DNA of 17,707 bases, from assembly GCA_025529335.1 (NCBI GenBank), contig JAMYHX010000681.1:1-17707 (forward strand), written 5' to 3'. Shown piece by piece: positions 10,457 through 17,707 of this stretch; within the stretch, counting starts at the first letter, position 1, and each line of letters begins with the position of its first letter. The notes beneath the pieces are model-generated. The model ran no database searches. It was not told where the DNA came from and saw only the letters and a list, made by a program, of their open reading frames with translations. The position numbers were made by a program, and so were the translations under genes. This DNA comes from Rhizopus sp. PT2906. Its lineage: Eukaryota; Mucoromycota; Mucoromycetes; Mucorales; Rhizopodaceae.

Positions 10457-13400
10457 ATGCCACGTTCAAAAAAAGAACATGATAGCTACTATGATGGATC
10501 AAAACTAACTAAAGCTCCTATGATTGTAACATCTGGTAAAAGGCAACAACAAAATAATAATCAGGATCATCGTAAACGATCAAGAAGTACATATACATCG
10601 CCAGAACTTCTATGGAAATCATTTAATGAATCGATGAACCATCATCTTATTCTGAAAGTCATCCTTTGTATTGCAAATAGAACATCTTTAGAAAGACTTA
10701 AGTCAAAGCTTCTAAATGCTAAGATGCTGCCAAGGTCAGTAGTGACGGATGCTAAAAACCACGTAAAATGTGCCCCAGGGGAAATAAGAGAATACTTGGA
10801 AAAAAACTTACCAAAAAGGAAGAATGTAGCACTATGAATTTGCTTTGTTAGTGAACACTTTGATCATGTTAAGAATTTCCTTGACAACCCTGCACTCGCT
10901 AATATTTATATGGATCAAAATCCCTTTTCGAAAGTCACCGCTGACGATGAGGCAAAAAACATCCAAGACGACTATCATACTTGTCCCTCATCTATAAGTA
11001 ATGTTATTCGAAAAGATCTACCAGCTGAAGCAAAATGTATTATAAAGCAGAAACTGGATGGTTCAATGACCAGAATCTCTAACTACATATCCCAATTTGC
11101 ATCTATTGTTTACATGATAATAACCGAATTAAGGAATTGTGTGTTTGATATGGATCATAATACTGGTAAACTCAAGCTAACAAGTTCCCCAGATTTAATA
11201 TTGCAAGCATATTACCAATTGACTTCGCCTGCCGATATAATCGACACATACAATTTACAACGTCTGCAGTATCCGAAGATTTCCTTAATTCGCCTTTTTT
11301 TTTTTTTAATCCAAGGTTTCAATCTGTTATTTGGAAGCCAGTATTTGGGATTGATTCACAGCTATTATTTTGGAACAAGAGGTTCTAAAGCTGATACACT
11401 CGCCCAACATCCAGTAAAAATGACTCTTTTCGACATCCTTCAAAGCTCCAGTATACTTCCTAATTCTTTCAATGATTCAGGGTTGTCATCCGCTGAATTA
11501 AAAAATGCTCGTGGACAATATGCTACCAATCTGGATACTATGTGGAGTAACAAAAAAAAAACATCAACAAGCTTCTTGACCGCATCTTAATAATCTTATT
11601 AAGAATCCACCTTGCACCTATCAGAGAAGGAAAATACAATTCTTGGAGTAAGAAAAATGTATCAACAAAACCAAGCTCTGAATCCAACCACATCAACAGA
11701 AATAGAATGAAAAAATTCTTCGACAAGAACACTACAAGTTTGAAAAGATTTATAAAAAATGCGCTTCTAGTCATGAATCATACAACGCATTCAAGGTTCA
11801 AAAATGCCAAGCAATATTACAGTCTTTGAAAAGCCGTTTATTAAATGTATGTATATGATAATCTCTACTACTTTAATCATGTATATTCATTACTATTATA
11901 GCGTAAATCTCAATGTCGTGAAGCTCAGCAAAGTTTAAAAAATGACGTTCCAGCCCCTTTATCTGACAGCAAAGACGATGATGATGACAACTCATCCATT
12001 AATATTTTTATATCCCCATTGAAAAAAGATGTATCCAGCAGATGACTTCGACAATTAAAAGCAATTATTAAAAATCGGCTCTTTGATGAAGGTCTTAGTA
12101 ATCCTTCATATGCTGATCAACTACAGCCTGATGAGTACCCAGTATGCAAATTAATCATTCAATCATTAAAGTCATATATCCCAAAAAAGAAATATTATTC
12201 AATCCTGGCCCATCAATTGCCATTTGTGATTCTTGCCAATGATATTTTGAAATACACAGGTTATGATAAATTCTGTATGAATGTATGCCCGTTACCCACA
12301 GCTTCCACAATCAATGCAATGCGTTTAGATACTCCATCTTTGTACCATCTACCGCCCCACTCTGATCCAGCAAAGTTCCAAATCCTTGATTTCGACGATT
12401 ATTTAATCGATTCTGAAGATCAAGCTCGCAGACATATGGATGCTGTCTTTGGCTCAATTTTTGACTTAGCTACCATCACCTCAGTATTGCAGTCCTCAGG
12501 ACTTAAATTTGCACAAAATATCACTATTTTGCCTGGATTGAAATCGGTACACTTACTAGGCACAAAAATTAAACAAAGCAAATCCACACATGAAAATCAG
12601 CAAAATGAACAAGGTCGATTTAAAAAGATAATGCATGATCCTCTTGTCATTCAAGAAAGTCAAAAGATGATTGAAACTCTTCAGCAGGAGATTGATTCTT
12701 TACAAGCACAGGCATCAGAGCTTACCAACTTATCAAAAATGATCAACAAAGAAGGAAAGTCAGCAAACTATTCGCAAATGTTAAAGTCACTTCACTTGCA
12801 ATGGAAGAGTGGTTCAGCTTTGGAGCGTCAGCAATTGTATCCAAAGATTGAACAAGTTAAACAATTGCGCAATGACTCATTCAACAAAAGAATTCATATA
12901 CAGAATCAATTACGTAACAGAAGAAAACAGTTGCATATAAAAAGAATGGCAATTATGCGCAAAAAGAAAATAGCTAATGATCGCCTTCCTTGTCCACCTG
13001 AATCTGAAAGTCAGTTGACTCATGCTCAAGTTATTGATAAAGGAAGTTATGGACTAGCAAAATCCGAGAATAGTTTATTTTCTCCCAATGTCAATGTTGC
13101 TCAAGACTTTACGTTTTCAGGAATAGATAATGGCCTTCACACCATGACTGATACGGTCGCTTTTACTTTGAAGCGCTTTAAATTTCATTTATAGCTTTAC
13201 AACCGATATCAGGTTCTTGGGGATGTACAAAATGATAATCCTTACTTTGCTGATATTCTTGAAAGATACCATAGCGATGCCATTGATTCCGAATATATGG
13301 ACGAAAACGTATCTTATCTTGATTTGCCCAAATCTTTTAAAGTGAATCAGAAGACATCGACTTTGGATGCGGAAACTGGAGAAGAAGAAGAAAGCTTGAA

Positions 13401-14200
13401 AGAGATAAAAAGAGAACTGTTGAGGGCCAAATAGTACAGAGAATCGAAAATAATTCATCAACATTCAGTATAGATCACGCTGTTAGTGTTGAAGAAATAA
13501 AAGAAGTCCTCTCACAACAGTACGCGGTTCGTGACACTCTTAAAAACCTTTATTATTCCAGCAAAAGAGTTAAAGTAGAGAGAACGAAGCAGATTCAACA
13601 AAAAAGGTTTAAATTAAAGCTTTGTACTTCAGAACAACGATTCATATCTGACCAAAATGGTAACAATACAATATTAAAATCCCCAAGACTCTAATCAAAA
13701 TTTTAGATCAACAATTGAAAACAAAGCCAGTAGTGTTCATAAGTGATAAAGAAACAGGTGTTTGGTTCAAGAATAAAGGGCTTTCTTAGACATGGTGGAA
13801 AATGGAAGCAAAGGATTCAGGGAAAGTACACAAACGTGTGCATAACTGACGAATACATGACCTCACAAACCTACCTGTATTGCCTTTCAAAGCTCGATCA
13901 TCCTATACAGAGAAAAACGGAAAAAGGAAGACAAATCAGCTTCAAGAGCAATGGTTCCCTTTTATGTAGAAATCCAAAATGCATCATAGTCAGGGACAAC
14001 AAAGCATCCAAATCGAGATTCTCTCTCTGCTTTAGCAATTGGCATTTCCGGGTTGTACAAACTCTTGTTTAAACAAGCTCTTCCTATATTCTCGTCTAGT
14101 ATCAGTCACTCCGATACTGATTTTATCTCCATTACTTCTTCCTTGCTTAACACAAGAGAATGACAGGGCCATTGCGATGCAAATACTCGGTAAGAAATAA
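10457..14200 (+). pseudogene. Fanzor-like (eukaryotic TnpB-related, RuvC plus zinc ribbon) pseudogene
   Basis: One long degenerate coding region runs from ATG 10457 to about 14200, around 1200 codons. In order: a basic N-terminus (MPRSKKEHDSYYDG); a long unrecognised region; an intron at 11847-11901 (GTATGT..TATAG, 55 bases); a helical, probably coiled-coil stretch at about 12650-12970; a RuvC-I-like motif SGIDNGLHTMTDT with Asp codon 13126-13128; KPVVFISDKETGV near 13730, where RuvC-II is expected; GSRIKGFLRHGGKWKQR; a zinc-ribbon block DEYMTSQTYLYC...CRNPKC; and RDNKAS, the RuvC-III position. This is the TnpB/Fanzor layout. Fanzors are RNA-guided DNA nucleases related to IS605 TnpB. It is broken by stops at 10835-10837, 12043-12045 and 13192-13194, frame changes near 11552-11561 (A run), 11725, 13432, 13693, 13762 and 14020, and a zinc-ribbon Cys replaced by Tyr. 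The call is by motif, with no alignment. Another RuvC-fold transposon protein is the main alternative. Confidence 0.55.
11847..11901 (+). other. Intron preserved inside the Fanzor-like pseudogene
   Basis: Donor GTATGT and acceptor TATAG bound 55 bases. Removing them joins LQSLKSRLLN to RKSQCREAQQ without losing frame, whereas reading through meets a stop at once. The length matches the host gene introns in this window. It shows that the gene was spliced in a host of this kind before it decayed. Confidence 0.6.
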
Positions 14201-14302
14201 TCTTTTGAATTCATGACTGTTTTTTTTTGTTGGGTTCTTAGAATTTTCGGCCATACAACTTTTTGTTGTCTTTATTTTTTTTTTTTCTACAACTCATAGA
14301 TC

Positions 14303-14584
14303 ATGGGCAAAAGTGCAAAATTCTACAAGCGTCCAACAAGAAAAGAAAAGGAAGGCCAAGCACTAAAGAAACTAGCTGAGGCTTCTGTCATTTCAAAGAA
14401 TAAAACAAAGAATTCAATAGTTCTACAAGCAGCACAAGCAGCATTAGCAAACAAAGATCAAATGGATCTTGATAAACAACCTGAGAAACCAAAGCAAGAG
14501 AAGAAAAAGACAGATATACCAGATTATGTAGACCTATTTTCGGGGAAAAAGACATATAAAAAAGTACCAGCGAAGAGAAAATAA
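14303..14584 (+). CDS. Small lysine-rich protein of unknown function, 93 residues
   Basis: A single-exon ORF begins MGKSAKFYKRPTRKEKEGQ and ends KKVPAKRK. It is strongly basic and lysine-rich, with two alanine-rich helical stretches and an acidic-hydrophobic patch, DIPDYVDLFSGKK, near the C-terminus. There is no signal peptide or membrane segment. The MGKxxKFxKRP start and lysine-rich tail suggest a nuclear or nucleolar protein, but this is inference and I do not recognise the family. An AATAAA overlaps the stop codon (14580-14585). Its 5' flank is about 100 bases, beyond which lies the Fanzor-like relic. The 3' end faces Argonaute only 94 bases away. Confidence 0.75.
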   Translation: MGKSAKFYKRPTRKEKEGQALKKLAEASVISKNKTKNSIVLQAAQAALANKDQMDLDKQPEKPKQEKKKTDIPDYVDLFSGKKTYKKVPAKRK

Positions 14585-14593
14585 AGCACGCTT

Positions 14594-14599
14594 TTTATT
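14594..14599 (-). terminator. Probable poly(A) signal of the Argonaute gene
   Basis: On the minus strand the sequence is AATAAA, about 80 bases after the Argonaute stop codon and about 10 bases from the stop codon of the convergent small gene. Cleavage 10-30 bases downstream would place the Argonaute mRNA end inside the small gene. Confidence 0.5.
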
Positions 14600-14678
14600 C
14601 AATTTGCTATAGAACAAAGCTAAATTTTTTCAATTTGAAGTTTATGCAATGAAAAATTCATACTGATTATTTTTTGGT

Positions 14679-17381
14679 TTACATGAAGTACATGACCTTG
14701 GTGAGCTCAGGCTTGACAACAGCGAAGGAAGCAAGTTGAGCTTCAGAGTCTTGTGATTCAGAGGTAGCTTCAGTGTCAGACCAGTTTTCGTTACGTCTGT
14801 GGAAGCGAGCACGAGCGGCAACTAAGTCAGCATAGTATGCAGCTGGAACCAAAGAGACGGCACGAGTGGCACGACCATAGATGTAACACATACGGTAGGT
14901 CAATTCTTGAAGACTATCGGCAGTGAACTCGTTTTCATCATACAAGACGTGGTAGTGAGTAGGACGAGAAGTACCTTGAAGACCAGCATGAGATTGAAGA
15001 TAGAAGTCAAACTCGAAGGGATGGACAATGTCGGTGTCGATGACAGTACCAGGTTGACAGTTACCAGTACGGTCAGCATCACGTGGTTGAATAGGGAAGA
15101 ATCTGGCATGATGACGCTTCTGGACGACAACAAAAGTGATTTTGGGATTGTACTTGGGATCCAAAGAGGCACAGGCAGCACGGATAGCGGCAACTTCGGA
15201 ATCCATAACTTGCTTGAATTGGCCTTCAGAAACACCATCACGATAGAAGATCATACGTGCAGGCTTTTGACCAGTAGCTTGATAGAAAGTCTTGAGCAAT
15301 TCCTTAACCATATTGGCAAGATCAGCAATGATTTCAGTACGGTTAGCTTGGACACGGATAGCAGAAGCGTATCTGGAAGCACGAGCATCCATAGAGGCAC
15401 AAAGGGCGGCAACAGATGGACGGTTCATATCACCAGGAGCAGGATGAGTTACATCAGCGCCGAAGACAATAGTGGGTACTTGAGAAATGAAAGGAATTTG
15501 TTCAGGAGACAAGAACAAGTTCATACCACCCAACTTCACGTTGACCTTAAGACAGACGTTGGCGCAGTATTGTTTCTTGGCATCAGCAATGTGTTTAGAT
15601 TGGACACATTGAGTAGCAACACCAATGACAGTGTCAGAGATTCTCTTGATTTCAGCATACAATTGAGTACCAGTGTTGGGTAAGATACAGAGGATCAATT
15701 GAGGATTGGCCTTGGCAGCGTTACCAGCCTTCAACCAGGCTTCCTTCAAGGTACGGTCAATGTTACCGTTGGGATCAGCGTTCATGATAGGAGGTTGACG
15801 ATTGACAACATTCAAACCAGTATCAATGAAGGTACGACACAATTCACGGATGAAGTTGTTGATAGCGGGAGGAGGAACGTTACCAGCAAAGTTGACGACG
15901 GACCATGAGCCAAGATTGGCACCTTGAGCGACCTTCTTACCACGAAGGTTCCAAGCACCACCTGCAGGAGCAAATGTAGCTTCTTGAGAAGAGGGGTGAT
16001 AAGAGATCTTGGGAGTAGGCAAGACACGAGCATTAATGACAGCCATTTCAGGCTTGACAGTCAAACCGAATTGTTGCAAGTAAGGGTTATCACGGTACTT
16101 AAGAAGGTTCATGCCTTGGTTAATCTTGTTAGCACGAACATCGGGCTTCTGACAAGTGAACTTGATCATTTCGGCAGTTTGCTTTTCGTTCAACTTCTTC
16201 ATGTGACGCTGACCAGGGAGAACTTCACAAACTTCCATAGGCAAGAAAATATCCTTTCTGACGGCAACACAAGGCAAGAAGGGGTAGTTAAGACGCTTGT
16301 TGTATTGCTTGGCAAAATATTTTGCAACAGACAATTCAGCACCAGACTCATCCTTGAAGTTGGTATGATCAGCAGTGCTACGAGTAAGACCAGTGATCTT
16401 GTACTTCTTCTTTGATTCACCACGGTGAGTGACTTGGATTCTCAAAGACTTCAAGATCTTTTCAAGCTTGGTCAACTCGCGGTCAGGGATACCACGACGG
16501 AGTTCATCCAAAGAGCGACGACCCAAGATCTTGGCGACAACTTCAGGTAAAGGACCAGATTCATAGAAAGCGGTAGCAGAGACATCAATGTTGATCATCA
16601 TTTTACCTAATAAAATTAATCATGATTAATACGTCATAAAATATGATGAATCATTTTCTTTATACTTACCAACAGTGGGACGAGCAGATTGGTAGTAACC
16701 TTGCCAGACTTCGGCACCGTTAGGAAGAGGACGCTTGTCAGCAGGAGTAAAGAAAGAACGGCCGACGGTAGTATAGGTCATGGAAGGAACATGACGAATA
16801 AGCACATCCATAACCATGATGGCTATAATTTTTTTTTAACAAAATGTTATTTGTATAACGCGTTTCCTGAGAAAATATAAATATTTACCAGTTAAACAGT
16901 TGGAGGTACAAGAAGATTGACCGTTCAAGAAGAGACGAAGTTCTTCCATGTTAACTACACCAGCCTTCTTGATACGAATCTTGAAAAGACCACCAGAGCG
17001 CTTAGAACCTTGTTCTTGAAGTTCAACCTACGTAAAGAATGTGAGTAAAATGTTGTCAACCTAAAGGGTTCATAGTACCTCGAACTGCATAGCGTTCTCG
17101 TCACCTAAAGGAAGAGGCTTGGGAGAGAAAACGTTCTTGCGGCCATCATAGATGGTCTTAATACCCTTAAGAACACCTTTGCCATCCAAATCTTCAAAAG
17201 ATTGCCAAACCTTACGATAGAGAGCAGGTGGAGCACTGGGGGGATCAATAGTAATATCATAGTGGTGGATGTTGCTTGTAGTGAAGTTGATAACTTCAAA
17301 AAAGTTGGTACGAACACGAATAGGCTTGCCGTTTTTGCCGCTGCCAGGACGCTTTACAAGCTCTGTAAGTTGTAAAGACAT
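14679..17381 (-). CDS. ago: Argonaute, RNA interference effector with a DEDD slicer tetrad
   Basis: Four minus-strand exons (17381-17079, 17027-16889, 16822-16670, 16606-14679) join in frame to 840 residues; introns are 51, 66 and 63 bases, all GT..AG. Domains in order: N domain (GKPIRVRTNFFEV near residue 20), linker with MDVLIRHVPSMTYTTVGRSF, PAZ at about 205-320, MID with the 5'-phosphate pocket Y515, K519 and Q531 (LYAEIKR, ATQCVQ), and PIWI. The PIWI catalytic residues are D583 (FGADVTHP), E623 (RTEII), D655 (FYRDGVSEGQ) and D792 (AYYADLV). The last is Asp where human Ago2 has His807; a DEDD set is known in cleaving Argonautes such as budding-yeast Ago1. The C-terminus MYFM is typical. 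The protein should bind small RNAs and slice targets. An in-frame ATG at 17444 would add 21 Phe/Leu/Lys-rich residues from AT-rich leader; 17381 is preferred because it is followed directly by the N domain. Codon use is strongly biased compared with iml1, suggesting high expression. Confidence 0.96.
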
Positions 17382-17707
17382 TTTTTTAAATAAAAAGAAA
17401 AAGGAAAAAAATAGTCTCAGTAGCTTCTTACACTTCAAGCTCATACAAAGTTCAACTTGATTGGCTCATAAACTAAGCAATGAAAATAGTTTTTTTGATA
17501 GGCTGACTTTTATTGCTTATTGGTTATACACTCTTTCCGGAAAGCAAATTCGCCTGTGATCGAAAGTAAATACACCCAATGGTGAGGACAACATTCATGT
17601 TACATGAAATGTAAATTCGTCGTCGCCAAGAATATTAACAGGTGGGCTCTGTCTTGGAGTTGAAATTAACTTAATATTAGAAATAGCCCTCTTTAGTCTG
17701 TTTGTAA
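17382..17707. other. Argonaute upstream region
   Basis: These 326 bases hold the Argonaute 5' leader (pyrimidine-rich on the minus strand) and presumably its promoter. I see no gene. A perfect 12-base palindrome, CTTTCCGGAAAG, lies at 17533-17544, about 150 bases before the start codon, and is the only obvious candidate site. Confidence 0.5.
17533..17544. promoter_or_regulatory. 12-base palindrome upstream of Argonaute
   Basis: CTTTCCGGAAAG is a perfect palindrome with a GC core in AT-rich DNA, suitable for a dimeric DNA-binding protein. No regulator is identified and chance cannot be excluded. Confidence 0.25.

Noticed and set aside
10910..11590. 226-codon ORF taken as a separate gene
   Set aside because: It shares frame with the upstream ORF, separated by one TGA with coding-like sequence between, and continues after a frameshift in an A run.
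12217..13194. 325-codon ORF taken as a separate gene
   Set aside because: Protein-like sequence continues in frame before its ATG and after its stop, so it is a fragment of the longer Fanzor-like relic.
14907..15683. 258-codon plus-strand ORF
   Set aside because: It is antisense to the Argonaute PIWI region and arises from that exon's codon bias; it has no recognisable domain.
15924..16415. 163-codon plus-strand ORF
   Set aside because: It is antisense to the Argonaute PAZ/L2 region, with the same explanation.
17382..17444. Upstream in-frame ATG of Argonaute as the true start
   Set aside because: The 21 added residues are Phe/Leu/Lys-rich translation of AT-rich leader; the ATG at 17381 leads directly into the N domain.

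Overview
The window looks like nuclear DNA of an early-diverging, low-GC fungus, most likely Mucoromycota (Mucorales-type). Genes carry short introns of about 47-66 bases with GT..AG ends, intergenic DNA is AT-rich with homopolymer runs and dinucleotide tracts, and the conserved proteins (an Mlx-like bHLH factor, Iml1/DEPDC5, an Argonaute) are eukaryotic. I assign no species. No rRNA, tRNA or CRISPR array was seen.

Layout. (1) 1-70: the first codons of an unrecognised gene running off the left edge on the minus strand. (2) 71-1727: a long non-coding stretch with purine/pyrimidine tracts, a (GT)n tract and a (CA)n-(TA)n tract, probably mostly the regulatory region of the next gene. (3) 1728-2820, plus: a five-exon bHLH-leucine zipper factor of the Myc/Max/Mlx class. 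(4) 3217-8064, minus: a four-exon Iml1/DEPDC5 gene, reconstructed at 1560 residues, the SEACIT/GATOR1 subunit that restrains TORC1. (5) 8224 to about 14200: an island of dead mobile DNA. It holds two diverged relics of a MULE-like SWIM-finger transposase in tandem on the minus strand, then head-to-head on the plus strand a long degenerate ORF with the hallmarks of a Fanzor (eukaryotic TnpB-like, RuvC plus zinc-ribbon) protein. (6) 14303-14584, plus: a small lysine-rich protein of unknown function. (7) 14679-17381, minus: a four-exon Argonaute, reconstructed at 840 residues, with a DEDD slicer tetrad. (8) 17382-17707: Argonaute upstream region.

The host genes do not form one pathway: there is a nutrient/TORC1 regulator, a transcription factor and an RNAi effector. 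The mobile island sits directly between the TORC1 regulator and the RNAi locus, about 160 bases upstream of the iml1 start codon and about 100 bases upstream of the small gene. The most notable content is the Fanzor-like pseudogene, which keeps an intron, a RuvC-I motif and a zinc-ribbon/RuvC-III block, and lies next to MULE relics. Fanzor association with eukaryotic DNA transposons is known for the family. The copy here is clearly broken and nothing indicates present activity.
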